Source: Cylicocyclus nassatus (Eukaryota > Nematoda > Chromadorea > Rhabditida > Strongylidae). Taken from it: DNA of 64,000 bases. The DNA is taken from assembly GCA_958299035.1 (NCBI GenBank), contig CATQJL010000316.1, forward strand, positions 9,022,347 to 9,086,346. The letters are read 5' to 3'. Each line of letters begins with the position of its first letter. The first letter of the stretch is position 1. Below are positions 11,745 through 24,683 of this stretch, one piece after another. The position numbers were made by a program, and so were the translations under genes. Below the pieces are notes generated by a model. It did not search any database. It saw nothing but the letters and a program-made list of their open reading frames with translations, and was not told where the DNA came from.

Positions 11745-12612
11745 CTGAAACAAAAGAAGCATGTTCAGAAGAAATTCTTTTGGGTAAAAGCACTAAACTC
11801 ACAAGTCTTTTCACGTATTTCGGGTGTGCTCATGGTCGCCTAAACTCCCTTTTATATTCTCATTGTGCAAAGTTTTGAAATATAACAGCCCTAGAGAGGA
11901 CGTCATGTCGCCTACAGGCTCCACCTGCGCGTATAATTGGTACAAATTTTGATGTGCGGGTTGATGATTTGTGGCAATTGTCGGATATAGCCACAACTCA
12001 ACATGAGGTTGTTCCTAGGCTTGAAAATAAGGTTTTTCTTGACTTTCGTGAAAATTTACGAAGTCCGTTTGACTCTCGGCCCTAAACGTTAGAAGAACCC
12101 CCAAAAAACGGAAGGTCGACTGAAAAAGGTCAGTTTTTGGCCGCGAGAGCGATATTCTCTTTGCTCTTTCCTCCCCCCCCCCCAAACGAAGTCCTGCCTG
12201 CTTCCATACGATCTGCGCCGGACCTTGCGTATAACCCGTCGGCGACAAGACGTGCCGTCAAATTTGCAAACACGGCATTTTGCGCTCGCATGCCTTACCG
12301 TTGATTCCTCGAGATGATTAGGCACTTTCTTGCTTTGGTCACTCAGTCCCTTCTTACCGTATCTTCTTCTGATCAAAGCGGAAACGCTACACAATGGCCA
12401 ACCTTGTGTGAGTCAGTGCGGTGCTGAGGTGTGAAAAATTTCAAGCGAGCAGTTGTGGTCGAAATGCAATAAGAAATGAACTGGAATCAATGACCATTGC
12501 TGTTGATTAGTCTCACAATGCTTTCATTCTCATCCCTTATTGTTACCGAAAGGAAACATAAACGGTCATCCTTTGTTGATGTTAGGACTCGGGCGAAGTT
12601 CACGCAAACTTC

Positions 12613-12794
12613 ATCGCCTCGCGATTCTTCCAACAGGACAACTGCTACGAGTTCATTGCATGTCGATCACTTTGCATTTCGGTTGTGATAGTTAGTCACA
12701 TTAGTCGTTTCGGAGAACTATTGACCGAAATGCAGGAGAACTGGCATGCACTGGACTCCTAACAGTTGTCCTGTTTGGAGAACCGCGAGGCGAT
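12613..12794. repeat. 182-bp foldback element
   Basis: Outer arms ATCGCCTCGCG.TTCT.CCAA and ACAGGACAACTG pair with CAGTTGTCCTGT...CGCGAGGCGAT. Pairing is imperfect over ~75 bp per arm. No target duplication identified. Confidence 0.6.
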
Positions 12795-13842
12795 AAGATC
12801 GCGTGCACTATGCCTTAGGCCTTGGGCCCTTGTAGACGAATTTATCCTCGTTGAGGTGATGTTTAAATACCAAACTACTGATTACAAAGTTGCAAACTAC
12901 TGTGTGGCAATAATGTTGAGTAGTTTGTCATAGATTCATCAGATGTTTATCAGATTTGAAATATCTGATTTAGCTGACAGCTTCTATCGTCAGTAAGTCA
13001 TATGGTAATTTTCCGATTTGACAATATATAAATTACTGACGCTTTCAAGGTCTTGGATAAGCCGTACACAAACACTCCAAATGTTTTGTAGAGATGATCA
13101 CGTGGGTCTTTCGACCTCAGCTTCCAGTGTCATTTATATAGTACGCTCAGTCATCTTTCAATTCCTGAACTCGTGAAGGCAAAACATACATGAGCTTAAA
13201 TCTTGCTAATGTAAAAATGGAGTTAGGCAATATACGATGTGCAAAATTTTATTCGCTAATACTTCCTTGCAAAATGTTTTTGTACACCAGCTTCTCAGCA
13301 TCTCACCAAGCTTTCCCTCTTTTAGGTTATTGAGCAGGAAAATTTACCTCAGCAGTTTGGGTTCCAAACCTCCAGCGCAACTTCTATACCGACATGATGT
13401 TTTGCTTCAGATCGCCTGCGAAAATGAACCTGGAATAATAGAGGAAGGGATACTACTAAATAATACGTAAAATTCTGACCTAAAACAAATGCACTTTTGC
13501 ACAGATATCATCAATTTTTATGCACTTCTATGCTAGCCGCTTCTCTCTGGACAGTTACACGCCTTAATCGCTTTGCACTCCTTCTGCTCTTGGGCGCCAT
13601 AACTAGGATGACTTACATGAACTCCTAGATAATTGGTTGTACTCTTTTACTACCCAACAAACTAGTTGTGAACAGTCACGCAGTCACTGGTGGATCTCGC
13701 CGATCCCAAAGGACTACAGCAGATTACCACCGTCGGATATATCACCAAACGATTAAAAGAACTAATACTTCTGCACTACAGTCTTCTACGAGTAACAATA
13801 TAGTATATATGTGGATGTCGGAGCTCAGAGCCAGCCAGCATC

Positions 13843-15787
13843 ATGAGAACTATTCTCCTTTTAATTACAGTAGGACTACTAATTTCTGCAAGTTCAGCCG
13901 CTAGCATTGGTAAGCCTTTATTTTCTTACATTTGGCAAAGGTACATTTTTCTATCTTACAGCAAACCTTGAAGCAAAAAGGTTATTCTCAGAAGAAGGTG
14001 ATAGCTATGACAGAGCGAATCCTCGTAGAATGGAAAATTTAGGTAAATTGTTGATCAACGGTTGGTCTATCTTAATACATCACTAAGTATTTATAATATC
14101 GCTCTATTTATAGAGACACTATCGTCATCGGAAGTATCTGACCAGGATAATCAAAATCCATCGGTGTCTTCGAATGTTTCCGAAGATGATTTCCAAAACT
14201 CACCATCGTCATCGGAAGTTACAGACGAAGACAGTCAAACATTGGAATCACTACCTGTAACCGAAGAAGAACGTGGAAAACGAATATTGTCTGCAGAAGT
14301 TTTCGAGGACCTTCAAAAGTCATCAACATCATCGGAAAATCCTGATCAAGAGGTTCAAAGCCCACTAGCTTTATCGGAACCCGAAATCGACCATCGACAG
14401 CCACGATCATCACCAATAGTTATTGAAGAGGATCGCCGGAAATTATCGTCATCGGAAGTTTCCGAGAACCTTCAGAAGCCGCTCACATCACCGAAACTTT
14501 CTGATGAAGAGATTGAAATCCCGCTAGCGTCATCAGAAGTTTCCGAGAAGGAACTTCAGAGGTCACGATCGTCACCGGAAGTTAAAGAGGACAGTCAAAA
14601 ATCAATATCGTCATCGGAAGTATCGAAGGACCTTCGGAAGTCGCCAACATCACCGAAACTTTCTGATGGAGAAATTCAAGTTCCACTAGCTTCATCAGAA
14701 GTTTTCGAAGAAAATTTTCCACCGTCACCGGAAGTTCCTAAAAAAGACCTGAATGACGAATTCTATCAGAACATGGCTTTTGGTAGGTGTATATAACCAT
14801 GAACAACGTTATTATCTCTTTTAATTTATTCGCTCCTTTTACAGCAATGGAAAAAGCTGCACAGGAAGTTTTGAGAGAAAACGCTGGCGTTACTTCGTCA
14901 TCGGAAGTTTCTGAAGACCCGCGCAAGTTGCCGGTGTCATCGGAAATTCCAGAAAAGGACCTTCAAAAGCTGTTTGACTTCTTCCGATACATAGCTTCGA
15001 GTATGTCTCTGTAACTGTAAATAATCCTACTATCTCCTAAATCTCATATATCATCCCTTTTTATAGCCCTGACAAATGAAGAGTATTCGAGTAAACTCAA
15101 AGACTCGTATCCTGTTTGGGATGTCATTAGTTCTCGTACGTTTTTACCTTAGTTTTTAAGTTAATTACCTGTAAAACTTGGCTTTTCAGTCTTGAAGGGA
15201 ACTTATAAAGCATGTGAGAATTCGCAAACTTCAACCCCTTCAGAAATCGATAATAGCCGTAAAGACTCTCTCAAATGGTGGCAATTTATAGAAACAAGTA
15301 TGTGGAAATATGCTTATTAATTGAATGATAAAAGAAATTTGATAGCCACTTTGTTTTAGCAAAGCGACCATCGAAAACTGTGCGAAAAGAATCTCAGGAA
15401 GACATTGGTGACTGGTGGAAATACATACCCGATGGTAGGTCCTTTGATAAGAGAAGATAATTATATCCATGTACCTAAATTTTTATTTGATTTATTTTCT
15501 GTAAATTATCCAATTCTTAATTTTAGTGAAACAAGAATCACCGCGAGAAGAGCCTATGGACGATAATGACTTACCTCAAGGTATGTCTGCCCTCAATATT
15601 GAGTAAAAAATAATTTATAGAAAATTCAAAAAAAAATGAGAAGCACAAAAATCTAATCTTTCATGAGTAATTCTTTTTAGAAAAACCACAAACAAAGCCG
15701 CAAAACGACAACGGTGATGTCAATTTTATACCCGAAGGAAAGCCTTACCCTAGGCGAAAGATAGTACAATATTGGAGTCGAAACTGA
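13843..15787 (+). CDS. secreted Ser/Glu-repeat protein, nine exons
   Basis: Exons 13843-13909, 13962-14042, 14114-14782, 14845-15000, 15067-15135, 15190-15297, 15360-15434, 15527-15580 and 15681-15787 sum to 1,386 nt, giving 461 residues with every intron in phase 1. Residues 1-20 are a signal peptide. Exon 3 encodes degenerate repeats (SSSEVSE-DLQKS, SPKLSDEEI, PLASSEV). Exon 4 ends KDLQKLFDFFRYIAS and exon 5 carries YPVWDVISS, the modules that define the shorter paralogues at 17483 and 31560. Later exons hold W-rich units (KWWQFIE, DWWKYIP). It looks like the long, repeat-expanded member of the local family. Function unknown; an extracellular, disordered protein is inferred. Confidence 0.75.
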
Positions 15788-15952
15788 AATAATTTTATTT
15801 CATATGTTATTTATAATTGGTACCTCATCAGGTTGAATGAAACTTGTAACAAACTTCCATGCTCACAAAATTAAACAACTTTTCAGCTTTTCTCCGCAAT
15901 TCTGTCAATGTAGGGGTTACTTTAATACGTATATATCGCTTAGATTACGTCC

Positions 15953-16048
15953 AGAGTTGCCCTTGTGCCAGCGCCGTGTCAGCGCTGTGCCAGTACCGAA
16001 GTGGATGCACTGCAGTATATTCGATCGGCGCTGGCACAATGCAACTCT
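15953..16048. mobile_element. 96-bp miniature TIR element
   Basis: AGAGTTGC..TTGTGCCAGCGCCG at the left is mirrored by CGGCGCTGGCACAATGCAACTCT at the right, with a ~50-bp GC-rich interior. Flanks show no clear duplication. Confidence 0.55.
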
Positions 16049-17329
16049 AAAAGCGTTGTCCTCGAGCACTAATCTAGACAGAAATTGTGGAGATTTGTCC
16101 CTTTTAGCGTTTCAGAACTGTTCAAAATGCCCTAACACCCTTCCCTTAATGGAACAGCTGCACTTATGTGATACCATGAAATGTTGACTGCCATATGTTT
16201 AGAGTGTTGCATTTTGTCTCATTAGTGGACTTTTCATCCTTCATAACTATAAGTCTGACAGAAATGGTTGTTAGTTAGGATATCGAAAGAAAACTCTCAT
16301 ATTTGTGCATTTTCTTCGCAGATTTGGATGAAATTGTTCCCTTTCGCAACAGCTGGAACACAACATGTTGGAAATAAGTAATGAGGGTAGAAATGCATGC
16401 AGGCAACAGCTCAGAAAATCTTAACGCAAGTTTACCCTCTCAAAACGGACGACTGATCACGTCGAAGTCAAGAAGGGACTTCCCTGTCACTAATTCAGAA
16501 AGGATTAAGCATAGTGTGAAAGAACGCAAGGTTGCTTGACATAGTCGATAGAACAGTCATAAAGTAGTGGAGGGTGGACCCGCCCGGAAGCACAACTGCT
16601 CGGAATGCAAAATAAAACGTTTTAGCGACATCATACATGATCGCTGGTTTTTTGCAGTATTACATTACCACAGATAATCTAAAGTTTTTTGTCTTCAGTG
16701 CGAAATTATTAGATTGATGCAAAAATAATGGCCTTAGACTATGGGTTCTCAAACTGAGAGTGACTTTTCACAAATATCTATGCAGACACTGGGCTAAAAT
16801 TTCAAAGTTATACTTTAGAGACATCAGGTACACAATACCTGAATTGGAAGAAAGGGGCGGAGTTAGAGACGGAGTTTTCGAATTTTCGATTCTCCTTTTT
16901 TTTAAATTCTAAGTGAGAGAAAATTACAGCAATTGCACAAATGAACGTTGGATGCCTACTATGTGAAGTCTAGCTGGAGACTTGTAGGACTTCTCAAAGC
17001 GATGATCCGATTTTGATACTGTCCAAATGCTTACAGATTTTGGCATCAAACTTCACGTAGACCTAATGTGTAGGTAGCTTCTTGGTAGCTATTTTCTAGA
17101 GCTTGCTTCGTCCTATCGAATGGTACCTCATTCGTATATTTCCATATTCACATGCTTTAGTAGTGCATGCTATGGATTTATTTTTGCATCAACTTAATAT
17201 TTCCCTGCTATTTGCTAAAAACAGCTCTATGTCCGTAAAATATCACTTGTTTCTCACATGATCACTATGTTGTGTGTATGTTCATCAGATTATTTCTATG
17301 CTTACTCTCATCGCTGCACTCATTCTGTT
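16049..17329. other. intergenic, left part of a duplicated unit
   Basis: CATACATGATCGCTGGT near 16630 recurs near 31230 upstream of the paralogous gene, so the duplicated segment begins about here. No gene seen. Confidence 0.4.
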
Positions 17330-17482
17330 GTTGTCCGCTGTAAAGGTAAAGAGTCTTTTGCTAATTCCTAGATAATAACTTGTACTTTTTTACCACATAC
17401 ATGACAGTAAACCCAGTGCGGATATATCATTGAACGGTAAAAGTATAAAGGCGGATATCAGGACTCATTGGCAACTGTCATA
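17330..17482 (+). promoter_or_regulatory. conserved promoter of short secreted gene B
   Basis: About 150 bp is almost identical to 31400-31559 upstream of gene C, including TGTTGTTGTCCGCTGTAAAG and GTGCGGATATATCATTGAAC, then a TATA-like AAAGTATAAAGGCGG ~35 bp before the ATG. The CGGATATATCA word also occurs near 13733 before gene A. Confidence 0.55.
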
Positions 17483-18371
17483 ATGAGAACTGTTCTACTC
17501 TTGGTTGCCTTTGGGGTTCTGATTTCCTCAAGCGTGTCTGGTGTTGGTAGGAATTGTTTGCTTTGTTTATACATGTGTGATTATTTCTGATTTCAGTCAA
17601 TCGCAAAGCAAGATCATCACCTTTGTGTAAACCTCCCAGCATTGATAGCTTGAACGCTGATGCCGAGAGTAGGTTTCATTTTTTCCAGATCATTAGAGGC
17701 AACGTCCACGTAAATTCGAGTACCCGATATTTCTGATGCGTATTCTGATTGAAAAGGCTTGATCAATCCATTATCAAGCCTGTGGCTCATAGATTTTATT
17801 CTGGACGAAGGAACTCCAAACCTTTTCCCGCTATCATACTCGAACGCTTTTCGTGCGCTTTCTGGGAGTACTGTGGGCAAGAAAACTTTCAAGTAAATCT
17901 TTTGGCTACGAATAATCGCACCAGCTGTTTCTGAAAAAATCTTACATAATTCCCAATTAGTTTCCTCGTAAGAAATCCATTTACGAAAATCTGCATGGAC
18001 ATTGCTTCTTATACAATAGAACCCCTTCGATTGTGCTTATAGTGGCACCATCAACGTCGACGGGAGTCTCTGACCAGGACCTTACACACCTGTATGAATT
18101 CTTCAGAATCATAGCCGATGGTGTGCACTTTTGGTAATAAACATTATCGATATTCAAAGCTTCCATATTTCCTTTTATAGCAATGAAGGCACAACTAGCA
18201 GGAAACGTTACAAGTGAACTCGACAAGTATCCTGCATGGGATGTCATCGGCCACAGTACGTTCCTATCTCTTACCTTAATTTATGGATGGAATTGTAACA
18301 ATCTTACTTTCCCAGTTCTGAATGGTACCCTTGAGATCGAAACAACTACACCACCACCTCAACGTCGTTGA
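17483..18371 (+). CDS. short secreted protein B, five exons
   Basis: Exons 17483-17546, 17597-17668, 18043-18120, 18181-18255 and 18316-18371 total 345 nt for 114 residues, all introns phase 1. A signal peptide (MRTVLLLVAFGVLISSS) is followed by a short linker. Exon 3 ends in LYEFFRIIAD, exon 4 carries ELDKYPAWDVIGH, and exon 5 carries LNGTLEIETTT. The modules and phases match exons 1, 4, 5 and 6 of 13843-15787 and all of 31560-32430. Function unknown. Intact and preceded by a conserved promoter, so probably expressed. Confidence 0.75.
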
Positions 18372-18499
18372 CGACGATGACTGGAGATGTTATGTCAGCT
18401 TGAAAGAGTCTCTATTACACTTGAGGATGAAATAACTGTATTGCATATGTTCTGTTACTTCGCGGATCAATAGAATCGAAACGTTACACTAATTTTGGT

Positions 18500-19000
18500 A
18501 TTTTTTGTTATCCGGACCCTTTTTACAAATAAGGATGTTGCTTCTTTCCTTGCACCAAATTTGGTAAAAACTTTATCGGATGGAGACAGGGCCCATACGA
18601 GGTGGCATATGAGAAATTCAAAAACGAAGTCTCCCCTGATTTCGCAGAAAATAAAGAAAATAAAGCGTAAGAAAACGAGCACAAACCCTTTGAAAAAACT
18701 TCGCAATTACGTCTTCTGTTGATATTCACATAAATATGTCCAAAGTATGCCTTTAAGTGAACTATATAGAAAAAGACGCAAGTATTTTCGACCCGCCAAA
18801 ATTATTACGGTCGACAATAGCTGGTTTCTCTCCAAACAGCCATCATAATTCGCTAACAACCACCACAAACAAGTGATCGATTCCGCTGGATCTGGATCAA
18901 ATTCATTGGGTGCTGCTTTTGGCTAGTGAAGCTCAACGTGTGTCTTAGTACTGTATTTTGTTACCATGCATGTTATGATAGCAAAAATCGATATTGATAG
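18500..19000. repeat. segmental-duplication block, partners 25790-27000 and 34515-34740
   Basis: The stretch with TCTTCTGTTGATATTCACAT, TTCGACCCGCCAAAA and CTCTCCAAACAGCCAT recurs in the same order at 25820-25920 plus 26925-26975 and, more diverged, at 34555-34740. It lies downstream of genes B and C, so genes and flanks were duplicated together. Confidence 0.65.
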
Positions 19001-19019
19001 GACACGGCAGCCAAGGGCC

Positions 19020-19690
19020 GGAGCCAGCCTAGCTAATAATGCCACTATGAGGGACCAATAAAATCGGAAACAAAAAATTTGAGAATTTTAGGTTTTTAAA
19101 CATATCATTGGATAGCTTGCGATGAACTGATTACAAATATGTTGTTCAGAATTTTGTACAATTACTTTGAAGATCGTTATCAGCTTATCAGTGCAAAAAA
19201 GGGAGCAAAATAATTTAAAACGTGTAATTCACTAAAAAATTGAGATTTTCAAACTTTTAAACACATTGGCGGATAGCTCGAGGGACACTGATGACAACTG
19301 TTCAATCAAGATTATTGTGGGATAAATATGAAAGCAGTTATAAAAATGCGGCACTTCCGACGCAAAAACGCGTTTATTGGGCCCTGCGGCACATGAAAAA
19401 ATTGACTTTTTCAGATTTTGAATATACTGTCGGATAGATCAATCAGTGCTGAATCCGAATATAACAAGGAAAATCAGAAAGAGTAGTTTTGTGGAAAGTT
19501 ATTCGAATGCGGCTTTTTCGACGCAATATCACGTTTGTTGCGCCGTGGGGCACAAAAAAATTGTGAATTTTTCAATTTTCAAATATACTATCGGATGCAC
19601 CAGACAGCGCTGGTTCCAAATATTTTAATCAGAGCTCGATAGGAGTAACCTGAAAGAAGTTATAGCAATGCGGCACTTCCGGCGCTTTAT
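19020..19690. repeat. degenerate tandem repeat, period ~180 bp
   Basis: About four diverged units share ATTTTCAAATATACTRTCGGAT, a GTGCTG-TTCCAAATAT segment, an AAGTTAT-AATGCGGC-CTTC-GACGCA segment, and GCC-TG-GGCAC plus A-run. No coding frame survives across units. Confidence 0.6.
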
Positions 19691-20048
19691 TGCGTTTAAA
19701 ACGCAGTTTTGAAAAGCGGCACTGCCAGTGCTGTACTTGAAACAAACCTCGCCTTGAAACAAAATTTCCGCAGCACTTTCAACAAACGCCCTTTGTTGAA
19801 AGTGCTGCGGAAGTTCCCGCTTCCAACCAGTCTCGCGTCAAATTCTGCAGAATTTTGCATTTTGACCCTCGTACTTGATAGTAGGAAAATATGAAATTAC
19901 TGCAAATCTGGCTTGTCGTGCGGAAGTCCCCGTAAGCTCTCTGGGACTGTTATCAGACGCCTGATGGCTCGACATTGTTTATAGGGAAACGAGCAGGCAT
20001 CCCGGGTTTCACTCCGGTTTGGAGCCAATCTATCAGTCTAATCTCCCC

Positions 20049-20171
20049 ATCCTGCACACCCTGCACACTCTGCACACCCTGCACACCCTGCCCACCTGCA
20101 CACCCTGCACACCCTGCACATCCCGCACACCCTGTACATCCTGCACATCCTGCACACCCTGCACAACCTGC
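20049..20171. repeat. 9-bp minisatellite CACCCTGCA
   Basis: About 13 copies of CACCCTGCA with occasional CATCCTGCA and CACTCTGCA variants. Two frames stay open across it (HPA and TPC repeats) only because of the period; there is no leader or splice context. Confidence 0.9.
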
Positions 20172-20219
20172 ACCGGAATGCGTACAAACAAACTCACAGA
20201 TTTTCTGCTTTATATATAA

Positions 20220-20760
20220 AGAGATGAAACAGTTGTCAAAAATTAAGGAAGGTAAATTAGCATATCTCGCGCCATTTTAGAAATCTTCGATGCTAATAGA
20301 AATCTTGATCTACACAAACAGCTCATGTCAGGACTATTTCCTCAAAATTCACACTGATGCTCCAGATTGAACGCCGAAAATTCCCGATGTAAGATCTACC
20401 TTTTCATTATTTGAAAAGTGGTGTGATGGGCTAGTGGAATTCAGTTGCCGCTTACAAACCTGAAGGCAAGGTTCAGACAAATAGAATACTTTGGAACACT
20501 CATTTGCAAACTGAAAGGGCGGGGGAGGGGTGACTCTAGTTGGGCCTTTGAAGCGGCGGTTCATATAATAAAACTGCGGTAGTCAAATTCAACCTAAACT
20601 GGGTCCGCTACCGTACTCTTATTGCAGGGACAAATCAGCTCCTATCTTCGAGTACGGTACTGGGCCAAAGTCTAGATTTGACTTTTTTGCCCGCGAGTAA
20701 ATCATTTGAGTTGCTGCTTGGGCAATTATTTGGTGAAGGGCTTCTTCAGATTTCGAACAA
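20220..20760. repeat. segmental-duplication block, partner 34840-35665
   Basis: AACTCATGTCAGGAC, CCAGATTG-ACGCC and later ACTACCGTACTCTT ... CTTCGAGTACGGTAC and GAGTAAAT are shared in order with 34840-35060 and 35380-35665. In the partner copy, the first exon of the protease gene lies between the two halves. Confidence 0.65.
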
Positions 20761-21850
20761 AATCTTGGCATTCGGATCTGATGGAAGCACCAGTCATAGA
20801 AAAGGTGACTTTAATTTTTTGCTATTAGGTCATTCGGAAAGTGTTTTTTCGTTTTCGCATCTTTAAATTCAAACGAGCACAGCTTTTTCCAGACCCAAAC
20901 TTTTTTTCCAAGTAAATTTCATTGTGTTCAGCAGAATTCTGGTAACATTACTGTAGTGTTCCTGTTTTTTCTTGCGAAATCATCTTAGGGGAATCAATAA
21001 AACCTAAAAAGGCATTTTTGACAAGCTAATTTTTAATGGGTTCTATTATTTTTCAACAGACACCGAGGAAATGGAGAATTCAGTGGCTGGTAAAGGAAGG
21101 TCCATAGAGTTCGAAAAATGAGCAGGAACCTCGGTGCGCAGTCAACCCCTTTTGTGAGGGCCACTTTTCCTACATGTGGTTTGACGGCGTCATGGGCGAG
21201 GATGGCACCTTTCGTAAATTACACGTGCAAGTCTGCTCAGTTTGAAAATTTTGACAAACGGTCTTTAGAGCGATATCATACTACTCTGCTCTTACACCAC
21301 AGTCACATCTTAGCAAATTTATAGCGTGCAAGACTAGCAGGTCTACATTAATTTGAGTACATCAACGTTTTGTAATGACTTACTGTTCATGGCCATGCTT
21401 GCGCTTGTTCCAAATGGTTTAGCACATTGTTGCTTCTTCTAGCTGTACTTGGCCAATTTTTTGTTGTAATTATCAATCAAGGCCAAAAAAGAATTGCTCC
21501 GTCAAATTATGTGAGAAACTTGCGAGTGCGAGATTTTGTGAGATGTATGCCACTAATATTCTTTGGTATTGCAGCTTTAGCGATGATGGCTTCAGATGGG
21601 GCTATAACGATAACTAGCTGGCTTACCCGGCTCCGCCGTATGTTCCGAATAGAAAATTCCATTTCTTAACCGATCCGGACCAAACTTGGCACACACACTT
21701 CGGGCCCCGGCGGGTGTCACAGTCCACTTTTCGTTATCGATCGATGTCGATTTTATCGATTTTTTGCAAAATTTGAGCCAGGGGGCTGGAATTTGGCAGA
21801 GGGGTGTAATCGAGCATGCTGATCACCCCCACGGCGGTGTATATCAAATA
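20761..21850. other. intergenic, no gene seen
   Basis: AT-rich. At 21610-21700 a CTAGCTGGCTTACCCGGCTC block with ACCAAACTTGGCACACAC resembles the inverted blocks at 6515 and 8755, so it is a third copy of that repeat family. Confidence 0.4.
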
Positions 21851-22120
21851 TGTAATCTATGCGGCTCATAGATTTCATTCTCGACGAAGGAACTCCAAAT
21901 CTTTTCCCGCTATAGTACTCGAACGCTTTTCCTGAGCTTTCTGGGAGCACTGTGGGCAGAAAACTTTCAAGTAAATCTTTTGGCTACGAATAATCGCACC
22001 AGCTGTTTCTGAAAAAATCTCACATAATTTTCGATCAGTTTCCTTGTAAGAAATCCATTTACGAAAATTTGCATGGACATTGCTTCCAATACAATAGAAC
22101 CACTTCGATTGTGCTTATAG

Positions 22121-22508
22121 TGACACCGTCAACGTGGGCGGGAGTCTCTGACCAGGATCTTCAACACCTGCACGAATTCTTCAGAATCATAGCCGATGGT
22201 ATGCAGTTTTGGTAATAAACATTATCGCTATTGCTTCCATATTTCCTTTTATAGCAATGAAAGCACAAGCAACAGGAAACATTACAAGTGAACTCGACAA
22301 GTTTCCTGTATGGGATGTCATTGGCCACAGTACGTTTCTATCTCTTACCTTAATTTATGGATGGAACTGTAACAATCTTACTTTGCCAGTTCTGAATGGT
22401 ACCCTTGAGATCGAAACAACTACACCACCACTCAACGTCGTTGACGACGATGACTGGAGATGTTATGTCAGTTTGAACGAGTCTCTATTACACTTCAGGA
22501 TGAAATAA
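22121..22508 (+). pseudogene. 5'-truncated copy of secreted gene B
   Basis: A ~870-bp duplicate of 17785-18655 begins inside intron 2 and so lacks exons 1-2 with the signal peptide and the promoter. Exons 3-5 (22121-22198, 22255-22329, from 22390) keep sites and phase. A one-base deletion in the final exon (CCACCACTCAAC versus CCACCACCTCAAC) removes the stop used by gene B and extends the frame to 22508. Without a start it is most likely a pseudogene, or exons available to a chimeric transcript. Confidence 0.7.
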
Positions 22509-22733
22509 TTGTGTTGCATATGTTCTGTTCCTACGCGGATGAATAAAATCGAAACGTTACACTAATTTTGGTATTTTCCGTTATCCGGACCCTTTTTTTC
22601 AAATAAGGATGTTGCTTCTTTCCTTGTACCAAATTTGGTACTTTATCGGATGGAAACAGGGCCCATACGAGGTGGCATATGAGAAATTCAAAAACGAAGT
22701 CTCCCCTGATTTCGCAGAAAATAATGAGATAGC

Positions 22734-23909
22734 TTTTATGATGTTTTCAGAAGCTCCTCTAATAATCTGCAAAAAAAAGCGGATTGAAGTGAAGAAAGGC
22801 ATGAATAAATCATATTAGAAAGCGGAATGCGAAAAAAGACAGTTTTTAAGTCAACAAGAGCGTAACAAAGCATAGGGGAGGAAACTTGGGCTAAGGTGAA
22901 TACTCATAGGTAGAGCTAATCTAAAGGTTAGACTTATGTAAAAAATCTGGAAATTTGTGTGAGGAATGGGGATAATTATGAGGATTCATAACTTCGTGTG
23001 GACCGCGCAACCTCAGGGTGCTCTCAGGTCGCGCAGGAGCAACCTAAAATCGAAAAATACTTATCCCTTCCGTTCATGTAATTTTTATAGACTTTCATAC
23101 TTTTGTTTTGATCATCGCCGTGGATTTACAGACCAAATTTGGTAATTCAACGTTGCTTACCTTTGTAAACAAACCAGTTGTTTCAATTTTTGTTCGTGTT
23201 CGTAAAGATTGTGTTTTGACACGTTGAATTGTGTGCACACAGGTTTGTGCACTAGTCGTGTTTGTAACATGCTAGTTTGAAGGCAGCGTCCGGGGAAAAT
23301 TTCGCCTTTCATGTTTTTGTCGTTCTAGGGCCTTTCCGTGACCCTGATTACAGTTATAAAGTTCAAATTGTCCAAACCCCTCAAAAACCCAACTCCTGGA
23401 GACCTTGTTTTGAGGGCGCGGACGAGTTTCGGATTGTCTACCCCCCAGCTCGCCATTGAGGAGGAGCTGCAACTGCATGGGCGCAGTTGCAATCCATGAT
23501 CGATCGATGCGTGAGCACACGTCCTCAGGAGTGGTTTGTGATACGAAGGGGCGGTTCGTATCACAGGCCCATATCTCCTTTTAGAGACCACGTCAGAGGA
23601 TCGGACCAACGCAGATCGGATACTCATGGGCCCCTCTTTACAACTACGTGCTCATCTGGGTGGATGGATCTTGCCCGGACGCTGCCTCTAACTGTAACTG
23701 GTATAATTACGTTAGATCCCCAAAATTGCTAAAAGTTAGAGTTATGCTTTCCAATATTTCGTCGGGTTTCCGGGTGGAAATTTTACGGGTTTCCCTTTGT
23801 TTCCCCTCAGAAAACGACATCCAGCGTGTGAAAGCGCCATTTCAGCTGAGCCCTGGATGAAGAGTCAACCTCCTGTAAGTGTCAAGAAAATTAACATGTC
23901 ATCTACATG
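22734..23909. other. intergenic with one dispersed repeat (23335-23690)
   Basis: 23335-23690 is related to 8803-9085. The remainder shows no supported gene. Confidence 0.4.
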
Positions 23910-24459
23910 TTAAACACGTTTCGGACCGCGAAATCGCGCGCGGCAAAAAAGAGAGTACCTTCAGCCGTTAGCCAGCAAAGGGACCTTAATCCGTAGATTG
24001 TGTGCTACATCTGTAATCAGCATGCCGGATAAGACCCATACCCAGAGTTCTGAGCGAATTCGAAGTGTTTGAATTTTGTCATCTGAGGAGCACTTCCGTG
24101 CTTTCTTGAAAGATAGGAACAAGATTTCAGTTTCTAATTGTATCCAAAAGTATCTATATTGTACACGATATACATTACTATTAGAACTAAGGTTTTTCCT
24201 TTCGTATTCAAAGCTAAGAAAAGTTGCGACGTCGCACGCGTCGTTCGCGTTGCCGCACTTCGTTGCAACTGCTGTTCGATTTGTGCTCATATCTCCTAAA
24301 CAATATCGGCTGCACAACTTTACAGAGTCATCTGAAAAGTAGAAGTTTAGGCCTTTGACTTGATAACCTTGGACAAAAAGAAAATCTCCTGTAAACATTG
24401 AAAAGGTCCTTCGATGGCGCGTGCTGCACCATGTGCAGCACCGGTCCGAAACGTGTTAA
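23910..24459. mobile_element. ~550-bp TTAA-ended TIR element, uninterrupted copy
   Basis: Ends TTAAACACGTTTCGGACCGC ... CGGTCCGAAACGTGTTAA. TTAA at both termini is compatible with a piggyBac-like element, though the class is inferred. It is the intact homologue of the copy at 47281-56882 and shows the undisturbed sequence AATTCGAAGTGTTTGAATTT where the BEL element entered the other copy. A minus frame of 145 codons inside is not supported as a gene. Confidence 0.75.
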
Positions 24460-24683
24460 CAGGTTTTGCCAAGAGTTTGTGTACTCTACCTATCTATGTA
24501 AGTTCAACCGTTTTTTAATCAATGATGACCCCATTTTTAGTCAGCACTTTCTTGGTTGAGCTTAACATTATACAAATGACATTCTCTGACTGATAAAACT
24601 AGGTTTCTCCAACAGAGAAGTGGGCTATTGCTCTATCATCTTGAACGACGGAACAATCAGCAGCAAGGTACGGGCCCCGCAAA

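Noticed and set aside
19975..20280. 101-codon frame of HPA repeats
   Set aside because: Produced by a 9-bp minisatellite that keeps more than one frame open; no leader or splice context.
23961..24398. 145-codon minus frame
   Set aside because: Lies wholly inside a TIR element and is not preserved as a frame in the other copy.
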